This document shows, piece by piece, positions 5,018-12,608 of a DNA stretch of 12,608 nucleotides; the first letter of the stretch is position 1, and each line of letters begins with the position of its first letter. Made by a program: the position numbers and the translations under genes. The stretch is from the NCBI GenBank assembly GCA_913058025.1, contig CAJXPN010000037.1, positions 1 to 12,608 of the forward strand, read 5' to 3'. The stretch comes from an uncultured Myxococcales bacterium (lineage in GTDB: Bacteria > Myxococcota_A > Bradymonadia > Bradymonadales > Bradymonadaceae). The notes beneath the pieces are model-generated. The model was not told the DNA's origin. It saw nothing but the letters and a program-made list of their open reading frames with translations, and searched no databases.

Positions 5018-6148
5018 TTACTTTATTAGCTTCAGTACGCGCTTGTGTTCGGTTGAGTCGAATCTTTTGAGCAGCTTCATGCCGGACGAGAAGATGGCGT
5101 TGGCGCTGCCGTCGGCGATGCGACGCATCCAGAACCCGACGGGGACGTAGGGGGCGTCGGCGAGGGCGCCGTCCAGGCCGGTCGAGGCCGTGATCGTGTG
5201 CTCGCGTGAGAACCGAATGTAAAAGGAGAGCATCTCCTTTGGCTTGGACTCCAGGGCCTCGTCGTAGGCGGCGCGGACCTTCTTCGTCCCCATCTTCTGG
5301 AGGACGGCGTGGACGCGCATGTAGTGCGATATGGAGAGGCGGTTGGCGGCGTAGACGTCCTTCGCGGTGGCGCCGAGGAGGGGGGTCTCGGGCTCGATGG
5401 ACGAGAGCGCAGTGAGGAGCGCGGAGATCTTGTCGGCGTCGACGCGGGAGGCGGCGGGCATGAGGTCGCCACCCAGGCGCTTGGCGAAGAGGGCGTTGAT
5501 CTCGAGGCGTTGGCACTCGTCGTAGGAGCAGCCGTCTTCGGCGTCGAGGGCGGGGAGGCGCTCCTCGATCATGGAGCTGGCGGACATGCGCAGGGTCCCG
5601 AGCCCGAGGTAGCGCGGCTTGTCGTAGGAGATCGTGGGGAAGGTCGGGAGCGCGATCTCGACGGGCGAGAACCCTTCGGGCGTGGGCTTCTTGCGGTCGG
5701 AGTACGTGTGGCGATGGGACTGGTAGGTGAGCGGGCCGAGGAGGGCCGCGATGTCGCCGTCGAGCATCTTGGCGGCGTCGGCGGCGCGCTCTTCGGAGTA
5801 CTTCTGGGCGTCCGAGTTCCTGGCGAGCTCTCGGCGCAGCCGCTCGGCCTGCCTGTCGTACTTCCTGCGCAGCGCGATGGCGCGCTTGAGCTGGGAGTGG
5901 TCGGGGTTCTCGGCGATGAACGCGTCGAGGAGGTCGACGCGCTGGATGGCGTCGACCTTGGTGTCCTTGACCGCGGCGCGGATGTCGTCCCAGGTCACGG
6001 GCTCGCTGGCGGAGACCTCGGGCTCGACCTCGGCTTCGGCGGGGGCGGTGGTCTCGGGGGTCGCCTCGGCCCGCTCTGACGGGGGCTTCTTGCACGCGAA
6101 CGTGGTGAGGGTGAGCGCGGCGACGATGACGATCAGGCGACGAGACAT
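5018..6148 (-). CDS. Predicted lipoprotein of unknown function
   Basis: The product has 376 residues from ATG 6148; ATG 6151 immediately before is possible, but AAGGAG is better spaced (7 bases) from 6148. A signal peptide (MSRRLIVIVAALTLT) ends in the lipobox TFAC. A low-complexity Pro/Ala/Glu linker follows (about 21-50), typical of outer-surface lipoproteins. The mature part is mostly helical and charged. It includes a likely coiled coil (about 80-125) and a long helical C-terminal region with HYMRVHAVLQKMG and FYIRFSREHT. Two cysteines (CSYDEC, about 207-212) may form a disulfide. No enzyme motif is recognised. The gene diverges from the thioredoxin gene and shares its upstream region. 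Its 3' end is 99 bases from the regulator gene without an evident terminator. Confidence 0.8.
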   Translation of the reverse strand: MSRRLIVIVAALTLTTFACKKPPSERAEATPETTAPAEAEVEPEVSASEPVTWDDIRAAVKDTKVDAIQRVDLLDAFIAENPDHSQLKRAIALRRKYDRQAERLRRELARNSDAQKYSEERAADAAKMLDGDIAALLGPLTYQSHRHTYSDRKKPTPEGFSPVEIALPTFPTISYDKPRYLGLGTLRMSASSMIEERLPALDAEDGCSYDECQRLEINALFAKRLGGDLMPAASRVDADKISALLTALSSIEPETPLLGATAKDVYAANRLSISHYMRVHAVLQKMGTKKVRAAYDEALESKPKEMLSFYIRFSREHTITASTGLDGALADAPYVPVGFWMRRIADGSANAIFSSGMKLLKRFDSTEHKRVLKLIK

Positions 6149-6182
6149 CATGGGGCTCCTTACGGGCGATTGGATGCTATCT

Positions 6183-6234
6183 GCGGCAAGGTTGCCACGC
6201 GGCGGGGGTCGCGTTCAAGGCCAGGGCTTGCCGC
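6183..6234. promoter_or_regulatory. 8-bp inverted repeats in the divergent promoter region
   Basis: GCGGCAAG (6183-6190) and CTTGCCGC (6227-6234) are perfect reverse complements 36 bases apart. They lie between the divergent lipoprotein and thioredoxin genes, and the right arm overlaps the proposed -35 of the thioredoxin promoter. This could be a two-site operator. The evidence is only symmetry and position. Confidence 0.25.
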
Positions 6235-6255
6235 TTGTATGCGTGTGCATATAAA
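6228..6255 (+). promoter_or_regulatory. Sigma70-like promoter of the thioredoxin gene
   Basis: TTGCCG (6228-6233) and TATAAA (6250-6255) are spaced by 16 bases. Transcription would start near 6262, leaving a leader of about 65 bases. The A/T-rich -10 area stands out from its GC-rich surroundings and could also hold an overlapping minus-strand promoter for the lipoprotein. Confidence 0.45.
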
Positions 6256-6268
6256 TAGTATCGCGCCG

Positions 6269-6287
6269 CGAGGAGACTGGCTCCTCG
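6269..6287 (+). other. Leader stem-loop before the thioredoxin gene
   Basis: CGAGGAG (6269-6275) and CTCCTCG (6281-6287) form a perfect 7-bp stem with loop ACTGG. It lies just after the predicted transcription start and 29 bases before the AGGAGG ribosome site. The right arm can also pair with AGGAGG (6316-6321), so an alternative fold that masks the ribosome site is possible. No known riboswitch is recognised. Confidence 0.25.
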
Positions 6288-6326
6288 AGGCGATCAAGCA
6301 GAGTGCGCGTACGACAGGAGGACGCG

Positions 6327-6719
<393 letters not shown>

Positions 6720-6747
6720 ACCGCTGAATGCTCCGCTGGGGCGGGCA

Positions 6748-6788
6748 AGAAGGAGGAGCGCGCGCTGTGGGCGCGCGCTCCTCTTTCT
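6748..6788. terminator. Strong bidirectional terminator
   Basis: Positions 6748-6765 and 6771-6788 pair over 18 bp with one G-U pair, around the loop TGTGG. The core is a GC alternation flanked by A/G and T/C runs. On the plus strand the stem runs into CTCTTTCTCGTTCTTG. It lies between the convergent thioredoxin and membrane-protein genes (stops at 6719 and 6821), so it can serve both. Confidence 0.85.
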
Positions 6789-6820
6789 CGTTCTTGCGGG
6801 CTCGGCCCATCGAGGCCGCC

Positions 6821-7264
6821 TCAGATTCCGTCGCGTGCGTCGCGGGCGAGGTACCACCCGAAGTAGCAGACGGCGATGGCCGTGGTGGAGAGGACGAAGC
6901 CGTTCCACGAGAAGGCGGCGAACCCGAAGGGCCCCTCACAGGAGAAGAGGTCGATCAGCGAGTCGCGGTAGCGCCAGGAGAGCCAGCCCGCGTGCGTGAG
7001 GGTGAGGAGCTTGACGCCGAAGGCGCTGGCGGCGAAGGCGCGCGGGCGCTGGAGCGCGCCGATCGCCACGCTCGCGGCGGTGCCGAGCATGATCAGGCCG
7101 CAGATCGCGGTGCCCAGGGGCGTGGGGTCGGGCGGGACGCCCCGGGCCAAGCTGTCGTAGAGCTGGACGATGCAGAGCCCCAGGGACACGAGCATGAATG
7201 CGAAGCCAGCGCGCAGACCTCCTGTCCAGCCGAGTCGGGTGTGGTGTGTGGTGTCGGGAGTCAT
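6821..7264 (-). CDS. Small four-helix integral membrane protein, unknown function
   Basis: The product has 147 residues. ATG 7264 is preceded by GAGGT at 9 bases; the 46-residue upstream extension is Arg/His-rich and overlaps the next gene's end, so it is rejected. Four hydrophobic segments are visible: about 19-39 (FAFMLVSLGLCIVQL), 52-74 (ICGLIMLGTAASVAIGAL), 78-97 (FAASAFGVKLLTLTHAGW) and 118-139 (FVLSTTAIAVCYFGWYLA). Between the last two lies a loop with RYRDSLIDLFSCEGPFG. No catalytic motif or named family is recognised. The gene lies 94 bases downstream of the giant STAND NTPase on the same strand and ends at a strong terminator, so the two may be co-transcribed. A functional link is only suggested by position. 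Confidence 0.7.
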   Translation of the reverse strand: MTPDTTHHTRLGWTGGLRAGFAFMLVSLGLCIVQLYDSLARGVPPDPTPLGTAICGLIMLGTAASVAIGALQRPRAFAASAFGVKLLTLTHAGWLSWRYRDSLIDLFSCEGPFGFAAFSWNGFVLSTTAIAVCYFGWYLARDARDGI

Positions 7265-7302
7265 GGCGTGGTGACCTCGGTGTGGGCGCGGGTGTGAGGC
7301 GT

Positions 7303-7322
7303 CTCGGGCCGACGCGCCCGAG
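7303..7322 (-). other. Stem-loop between the STAND gene and the membrane-protein gene
   Basis: CTCGGGC (7303-7309) and GCCCGAG (7316-7322) form a perfect 7-bp stem with a 6-base loop, 36 bases past the STAND stop. No T-run follows, so it may be an intercistronic structure more than a terminator. Confidence 0.3.
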
Positions 7323-7358
7323 CAGTGATGATGGGGTGTAACGCCATGGAACCGCATC

Positions 7359-10300
7359 CTATTTCTCGTCCGATCCGCCGAGGAGTTCGGACGCCTTCGC
7401 AAGGTCCACGCGCGCGCCGCCGTGGTAGAGGTGCAGCGCGTGGAAGTAGTTCCCGGCGTGGGCCGAGAGCGCGCCCGAGGGGGTCAGGATCATGCTGGAC
7501 CAGGCGCCCGTCTCCTTCCACTCGATGGCGGTGGGGGGTGAGGTCGCGTCGCGGAAGAGCGAGGCGCCGCCGTCGCCGGAGTGCGCCCTCCAGTCGCCGA
7601 TCATGGTGTCGAAGCGGCCGGCGCCGTTGCGCGCGCGCCACAGGTCCGGGCGGCTCAGGAGCGCCTCGGAGTAGCCGACCTGCTCGATCAGGCTGCCGTC
7701 CGAGAGGTCGAACACGAGGAAGAGCTCGGCCTTGCGCTGCCACATGAGCAGTGCGCCGTCGGGGAGCAGACACACGGAGTCGGGCATCTCGTCGGCGACC
7801 TCGCACTCCACCAGGAGCTCGCCGGTCGCGAGGTCCCAGACGATGACCTTGAGGTCCTTCGAGAGGGAGGCCGCGCGGTCAGGGCCGAGGAGGCGCGCGC
7901 GCTCGACGATCTTCTTGTGGCCGGCGAGCGTGTGGATGACCTCACCGGAGGTGGCGTCCCAGATGATGAGGGTCTTGTCGGAGGACCAGGAGAGGATCCT
8001 GTTGCCCGAGTCGAAGATCCTGGCGCCCTTGATGAGCTTCTTGTGGTCGGTCAGGTCCATGAGGACCTCGCCCGAGGAGGTGTCCCAGACCTTGAGCGTG
8101 GCGTCGGAGGACCAGGAGAGCGCCTTCGCGCCGGAGTCGATCGAGATCGCGCCCTGGACGAGCTTCTTGTGCCCGGCGAGCAGCGAGAGGAGCTCGCCGG
8201 TCTCCAGGCTCCAGACCTTGATGTCCCCGTCGGAGGAGTAGGTGAGGGCGCGGGCGGGGTCGAGCGCGACGACGCCCTGGATCTTCTTGGTGTGCGCGTC
8301 GGGGATGACCTGTAGGCATTCGCCCGAGCGCCGGTCCCAGATGCGCAGAGACATGTCCGAGGAGTGCGTGACGAGGCGCTCGTCGTCCAGGCGCAGGTAG
8401 CCGCTGATGCCCTTGTCGTGGCCGCGGAGCGTGACGTCGGGGCGTCCGGTCTCCAGGTCCCAGATGATGGCGAGGGCGTCGGTCGACCAGGAGATGGCGT
8501 GTCCGGGCTCGTAGAGGTCGTGGCCGTTGATCCAGCCGCGGTGGCCGACGCGCTCGGAGCCTGCGGCTTCGGAGCGCTCCCAGTCCCAGAGGCGGAGCGA
8601 GCCGTCCCAGGACCAGGAGAGGATGGAGCCGTCGTCGAGCTCGTGGGCGCCGCGCACGCCAGCGGTGTGGCCCTCGAGGACGGCGATGGTGGTGAAGTCC
8701 TCGGGGTCCCAGATGCGCAACGCGCCGCCGCCGGACCAGGAGAGGATCTCACCGGAGGAGAGCAGCGAGGCGCCGCGGATCCAGCCCGCGTGGCCCTCGA
8801 GGGTCTCGAGGCAGCGGCCGCTGGAGGCGTCCCAGACGCGCAGGTCCTTGTCCTTGGAGTAGGAGACGAGCTGCCCGGAGGGGAGCTCGAGGACGCCCTC
8901 GACGAGGTCGGAGTGGCCCTTGAAGGCCTTGTGGAGCTCGCCATCGATGGACCAGCGGCAGATGAGGCCGTCCTTGCCCCATGAGAGCAGGCGCTCGGGG
9001 GTCTCGTCGACGGCGGGCAGGTGGCGCGCGCCGTAGACGGTGTCCTCGTGGCCTTCGAAGCGCGCGAGCGCGGCGGAGCCGTCCGCGGCCCAGAGGATCA
9101 TGGCGTTGTCCATGTCCCAGGAGAGGACGCGGCCGTCGTCGAGCTCGATGGCGCCGACGACCTCGCGGGTGTGCCCCTCGAGCGTGGCGGTGTGGCCCGA
9201 GGAGGTGTCCCAGATGCGCAGGGTCTTGTCGTCGGAGAAGGTCAGGAGCTGTTCGTTCGCGCGGAGGAGCGCGCCGCGGATGGGCCTGGTGTGGCCCTCG
9301 AAGGACTCGAGCTGTTGGCCCGACGCGAGGTCCCAGACGCGCACGGTCTTGTCCTCGGACCAGGACGCGAGCTTGCCGTCGGCGAGCGCGACGGCGCCGA
9401 CCACGGGCTTGTCGTGGCCGATGAAGCTCGCGCGCTCCTCGCCTTCGCCCAGGTGCCACGAGCGCAGGGAGCCGTCGCGCGAGAACGACAGCGCCAGGTC
9501 CTGCTCCTCGAGGAGCAGGACGCCGTCGATGACGTCATCGTGTTGGTCGAGCGACTGGATCTCCTCGCCGGTGGTGATCTCCCAGATCTTGAGGCTGTGG
9601 TCGCGAGCCCAGGACAGGATGCGGTCGTCGGGGAGGATGTAGGCGCCGGTGACGAGGTCGCCGTGTCCCTCGAAGACGCGGCGCGCGAAGTTCTCCTTCG
9701 GGCGCGCCGGTCGGGTCGGCTTGCGCAGCCAGAGCCACGAGCCGTTCCCGCGCTCCATCCACGCCTCGGCGGCGATCGTGATGGGGCTGGAGTCGGCGTG
9801 CTCGATGGCGAGCTGGAGGAGGATCTTGTGGTTGGGCCAGGACTCCTCGGGGCGCGACAGGATGTGCGCGCGCTCGCGGAAGAATGCCTCCCAGACGAGG
9901 AGCCGGTCGCGCTCGTCGCCCAGCGGCATGGCCAGGACGAGGTCGCGGTACTCGGCGACGAGGTCGATGACCGCGCTGGGCGGGAGCGCGGAGAGGCGCG
10001 CGTGGAGGTAGTCGTAGGAGGTCAGGCGAGCGAGCGCCTGGTCGCGGCCCAGGTCCCCGAGCCAGGAGATCGCGTACGTGGTGCCCCAGCGGAACAGGTG
10101 GTTGCGCAGGTTGCCGGGCGGGAGCTCCTCCCAGCGCTCGGCGGTGCGGATGAGGAGGCGCTGGGCCTCGGAGACGACCTCGGCGAGCTGGGGCGCCGGG
10201 GGCGTGTCGGCCTCGTCGCCCACGCCGACCTTGCCCGCGACGTACTCGAGGAAGGACTGGTGGTAGAGGATGAAGCCGTCGGAGCCATCGGGCGTGGGCA

Positions 10301-12470
10301 CGCGTCGCATGAGCGGCTGGCCGACGCGCAGCGCGTAGGCGGCGCGGCGCTCGAAGGAGGGGACGTCCTCGGCGTGTGGCGCGAGGAGCTGGGCGATGGC
10401 GTGGACGTCGAGGGGCTCCTCGGCGATGGCGAGCGTGGAGACGACGAGCGGGAGGTCGCGGCGCACGCTGGAGAGCCCGACGCGCTCCATGAGGCCGTCG
10501 TAGTAGTCCCCCAGGCCGTCGGGGAGCTTGTCGTCGTCGGAGACGGTGAGGGCGCCGGCGCGCAGGTCGTCGAGCAGGAGCTGGACGTAGAGGGGCAAGC
10601 CGCGCGCGCGCTGGACGACGCGCTCGACGAAGGCGTTGTGGACGACGCCCTCGTCGTCCTCGTCGCGCTTGAGGAGCTGGTAGCGCGCGTTGCCCATGCC
10701 CTCGAGGAGCATGGCGCGCATGTCGCCCGGGTTCATCAGCGGCAGGCCGCCCTCGAAGAGGTGCTCGGAGCCGGGCTTGGCCCACTCGTCGTCGAGCCCG
10801 TGCTCGGAGCGCCCGCACAGCATCCAGACGGTACCGGGGACGGCGAACTTGCGGATGAGTTCGACGAACCGGGGGTCCTGCCCGACGATCTCGTCGAAGT
10901 TGTCGATGAAGATCCAGAGCGAGGGGGGCGGGGCCTTGGGGTGGTGGGCCTGGAGCTGGGCGATCGACGCGAGGCGTTGCTCGAGCGCGTCGACGAGGGC
11001 GTCCTCGCCGTCCTGCGCGGCGGGCGGCGCGGTGGCCTCGCGCAGCGGCGCCCAGGCCCAGAGCGCGGCCTCGAGCAGCAGCAGGAAGGAGCGGCGCATG
11101 GAGCGGGCCGAGCCCGAGGTGAACCGATGGAAGAAGAAGCCGCGGTGCTTCGAGCCGCCGTAGTCGGCGGCGAGCCTGGCCATGACCATTGATTTTCCGA
11201 GGCCGGGGCCGCCGCCGATCCAGCCGATGCGTGCGTGCTCCTCGTCCCGGGGTTTCCTGGCCTTGAGCCACTTCTTGACCACGCCGAGTTCGTTCTCGCG
11301 CCCGACGAGGTCCTCGCTCATGACGCGCGCGTCGCGGATGGCGTCGTCCCAGCGGACGCCGTCGACGGAGGTCGACTCGTCGCGCTCGGAGAGGTGCTCG
11401 TCGAGGCGGAAGGTGGCGCGGAAGAGGTCGACGTCGAGGAGCTCGGAGTGGGCCTCGTCGCGCCCGAGCGGGGTGTAGGAGAGGCGGTCGTGGGAGGCGC
11501 GCGTGTAGACCTGGGCGACGGGGCCGCCGGGCTTGTCCTTGAGCTCACCGGTGGAGTCGATGACGCGCACGGGCTCGTAGATGGCGAGCGGGAGGAGCGG
11601 GACGGCGAGGTCGCCGCGCGCGAGCCAGGCGCCCTCACGCGCGGAGCCGGCGAGCATGTCGGGGGGGGTCGAGATGGCCGGGTCGAGGCCTGAGAGGATG
11701 CGCCAGTTGCCGGCCTGCTGTGCCCAGACGTCGGCGCCCTCCGTGGTGGCGAGGACGTCGGCGAGCAGGCCGGTGAGCCGGGGCATGTGGAGCTCGAGGA
11801 GCTGCTCGGCGTGCGTGGGGCTCATGCCGCCGCCGTGGGCGATCTGGTTGCGCAGCTCGAGCATCGAGGACTCGATGGTGCCGCCGCGTGTGACGGACTC
11901 GAAGAGCGGCGCGAAGGACTTCTCATAGAGTTCGAAGGCGCCGCGGGTGACGAGCTCGTCGTCGGGGGCGGCGGCGGAGAGCTCGCGCATGATGAGGAGC
12001 CAGCGGCCGAGCGTGGGTCGCTCGACGTGGTCACGCACGGCGCGCGCGGTGGAGGGGGGCAGGGCGTCGCCGTGCCGGTTCAAGACCTCGGCGAGCGTGA
12101 GCGCGACGACCCAACGGACGGCGAGCTCGGCGGTGTCGGTGAGCCAGTGGAGCTTGACGCGGGGGTGGTCCTCGGAGGCGAGCGCGTGCCAGGGGTGGGC
12201 GATGTAGGCGGGCATGAGGTCGGGCGAGAGGCCGCCGGGGTACTCGAGCTGGAGCGTCTTGGAGCTGTCGCCGGCGCGTTGAGCGATGGCCTCCAGGATG
12301 ATCTTGCGGTCGGCGAACCTGATGACGCCGAGCCCGTCTCGGAGGTCGTCGTGGGTGAGGCCCTGGAGGTCAGCGGCGAGGATGCCGTTGGAGTCGAAGG
12401 CCGCGGCCCAGCGCTCGAGTCCGAGGGGAGTGAGCCAGGCCGCGAAGTCGAGGGTGTCGGTGTTCGCCAT
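7359..12470 (-). CDS. SAM-HEPN-like-STAND NTPase-WD40 giant protein
   Basis: The product has 1703 residues from ATG 12470, the first ATG after the upstream intergenic region. Domains in order: a SAM-like helical domain (about 7-65; LDFAAWLTPLGLERWAAAF, LTHDDLRDGLGV); a helical HEPN-like domain (about 85-245) with RNQIAH, Arg207 to His212, fitting the RNxxxH motif; a beta-rich linker (250-345); and a NACHT/STAND ATPase (about 385-640). The ATPase has VGREN, Walker A GGPGLGKS (Lys426), Walker B LWIFIDNFDE (Asp523, Asp526, Glu527) and LCGRSE. A winged-helix/helical arm follows (650-920) with YHQSFLEYV, typical of NACHT-WD40 proteins, then WD40 blades (935-1592) and a 110-residue tail. Fifteen blades have a clear terminal Trp and a sixteenth is degenerate, with a pitch of about 41 residues. 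Proteins of this class are signal-dependent switches in immunity or cell-fate control; the ligand is unknown. All ATPase motifs look intact. The ribosome site is weak. Confidence 0.9.
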   Translation of the reverse strand: MANTDTLDFAAWLTPLGLERWAAAFDSNGILAADLQGLTHDDLRDGLGVIRFADRKIILEAIAQRAGDSSKTLQLEYPGGLSPDLMPAYIAHPWHALASEDHPRVKLHWLTDTAELAVRWVVALTLAEVLNRHGDALPPSTARAVRDHVERPTLGRWLLIMRELSAAAPDDELVTRGAFELYEKSFAPLFESVTRGGTIESSMLELRNQIAHGGGMSPTHAEQLLELHMPRLTGLLADVLATTEGADVWAQQAGNWRILSGLDPAISTPPDMLAGSAREGAWLARGDLAVPLLPLAIYEPVRVIDSTGELKDKPGGPVAQVYTRASHDRLSYTPLGRDEAHSELLDVDLFRATFRLDEHLSERDESTSVDGVRWDDAIRDARVMSEDLVGRENELGVVKKWLKARKPRDEEHARIGWIGGGPGLGKSMVMARLAADYGGSKHRGFFFHRFTSGSARSMRRSFLLLLEAALWAWAPLREATAPPAAQDGEDALVDALEQRLASIAQLQAHHPKAPPPSLWIFIDNFDEIVGQDPRFVELIRKFAVPGTVWMLCGRSEHGLDDEWAKPGSEHLFEGGLPLMNPGDMRAMLLEGMGNARYQLLKRDEDDEGVVHNAFVERVVQRARGLPLYVQLLLDDLRAGALTVSDDDKLPDGLGDYYDGLMERVGLSSVRRDLPLVVSTLAIAEEPLDVHAIAQLLAPHAEDVPSFERRAAYALRVGQPLMRRVPTPDGSDGFILYHQSFLEYVAGKVGVGDEADTPPAPQLAEVVSEAQRLLIRTAERWEELPPGNLRNHLFRWGTTYAISWLGDLGRDQALARLTSYDYLHARLSALPPSAVIDLVAEYRDLVLAMPLGDERDRLLVWEAFFRERAHILSRPEESWPNHKILLQLAIEHADSSPITIAAEAWMERGNGSWLWLRKPTRPARPKENFARRVFEGHGDLVTGAYILPDDRILSWARDHSLKIWEITTGEEIQSLDQHDDVIDGVLLLEEQDLALSFSRDGSLRSWHLGEGEERASFIGHDKPVVGAVALADGKLASWSEDKTVRVWDLASGQQLESFEGHTRPIRGALLRANEQLLTFSDDKTLRIWDTSSGHTATLEGHTREVVGAIELDDGRVLSWDMDNAMILWAADGSAALARFEGHEDTVYGARHLPAVDETPERLLSWGKDGLICRWSIDGELHKAFKGHSDLVEGVLELPSGQLVSYSKDKDLRVWDASSGRCLETLEGHAGWIRGASLLSSGEILSWSGGGALRIWDPEDFTTIAVLEGHTAGVRGAHELDDGSILSWSWDGSLRLWDWERSEAAGSERVGHRGWINGHDLYEPGHAISWSTDALAIIWDLETGRPDVTLRGHDKGISGYLRLDDERLVTHSSDMSLRIWDRRSGECLQVIPDAHTKKIQGVVALDPARALTYSSDGDIKVWSLETGELLSLLAGHKKLVQGAISIDSGAKALSWSSDATLKVWDTSSGEVLMDLTDHKKLIKGARIFDSGNRILSWSSDKTLIIWDATSGEVIHTLAGHKKIVERARLLGPDRAASLSKDLKVIVWDLATGELLVECEVADEMPDSVCLLPDGALLMWQRKAELFLVFDLSDGSLIEQVGYSEALLSRPDLWRARNGAGRFDTMIGDWRAHSGDGGASLFRDATSPPTAIEWKETGAWSSMILTPSGALSAHAGNYFHALHLYHGGARVDLAKASELLGGSDEK

Positions 12471-12577
12471 GCGTGTCGCCGCTCGTGTCAGGGTGTGTTG
12501 AGCGCGACATTGTGGGGGGCGTGGCGCCGGCGCACAAGGCGATTAGAGACCGCTGAAGCGGCGTCGGCGGAGGGCTC
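12471..12577. other. Partial upstream region of the STAND gene
   Basis: The 107 bases before the ATG hold no gene. A 5-bp CCGCT/AGCGG inverted repeat lies near 12550-12561. No convincing -10/-35 pair is visible on the minus strand. The promoter may lie beyond the contig end. Confidence 0.4.
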
Positions 12578-12608
12578 CTGTCTCTTATACACATCTCCGA
12601 GCCCACGA
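12578..12608 (+). other. Nextera sequencing adapter (artefact)
   Basis: CTGTCTCTTATACACATCT (12578-12596) is the exact 19-base Tn5 mosaic end, and CCGAGCCCACGA (12597-12608) continues as the Illumina Nextera read-2 adapter. This is library sequence at the contig end and not genomic DNA. On the minus strand it yields the well-known spurious peptide start MGSEMCIRDR. Confidence 0.97.

Noticed and set aside
5013..6095. 360-codon Arg-rich frame overlapping the lipoprotein gene
   Set aside because: Composition is that of an out-of-frame GC-rich shadow; the other frame has a lipobox, ribosome site and normal composition.
7265..7402. Longer start of the small membrane protein
   Set aside because: The extension overlaps the end of the STAND gene, is His/Arg-rich and lacks a ribosome site.
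9021..11192. 723-codon plus-strand ORF opposite the STAND gene
   Set aside because: Composition is biased (Glu, Val, Leu, Ala, Asp) and it mirrors the WD40/ATPase codons; no domain.
12370..12606. Minus-strand ORF starting MGSEMCIRDR
   Set aside because: The start is Nextera adapter and the remainder overlaps the STAND start in another frame.

Overview
The window is a high-GC bacterial contig end of 12.6 kb. Nearly all genes are on the minus strand. GC-rich codon use, lipobox-bearing lipoproteins, a receiver/winged-helix regulator and a giant STAND NTPase with WD40 repeats suggest a Myxococcota/Bradymonadota-type (former Deltaproteobacteria) organism. That assignment is inference: no rRNA or marker gene is present. 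The last 31 bases (12578-12608) are Illumina Nextera adapter, so real sequence stops at 12577.

Layout from left to right. (1) 1-1563: the N-terminal tip of a probably exported protein, a two-domain rhodanese lipoprotein, and an 88-residue conserved-looking small protein with its own sigma70-like promoter and strong hairpins behind it. (2) 1564-4201: what looks like an iteron-type replication origin. A 670-residue unrecognised protein with a C-terminal winged-helix-like region is preceded by a 625-base non-coding, locally AT-rich region. This region holds a DnaA-box match, several perfect inverted repeats and ten directly repeated ~23-base units, eight of them in strict 32-33 base register. 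The natural reading is a Rep protein with its origin, on a plasmid, chromid or integrated replicon. (3) 4202-4918: an orphan OmpR/KdpE-type response regulator with a degenerate, possibly frameshifted receiver domain. (4) 5018-6719: a lipoprotein of unknown function, divergent from a thioredoxin across a shared promoter region. (5) 6748-12470: a bidirectional terminator, a small four-helix membrane protein, and a 1703-residue STAND NTPase. The domain order of the NTPase is SAM, HEPN-like (RNQIAH motif), NACHT-type P-loop ATPase, helical/winged-helix linker, then about 16 WD40 blades.

Two systems deserve attention. The first is the replication module: iterons, AT-rich palindromes, a structured rep leader and a Rep candidate without obvious relatives. 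The second is the SAM-HEPN-STAND-WD40 protein, whose architecture matches the conflict/immune-type NTPases of developmentally complex bacteria. In that reading the WD40 propellers sense, the NTPase oligomerises, and the N-terminal modules are adaptor and possible RNase effector. The downstream small membrane protein could be a partner. The other genes look like ordinary housekeeping or cell-envelope genes.
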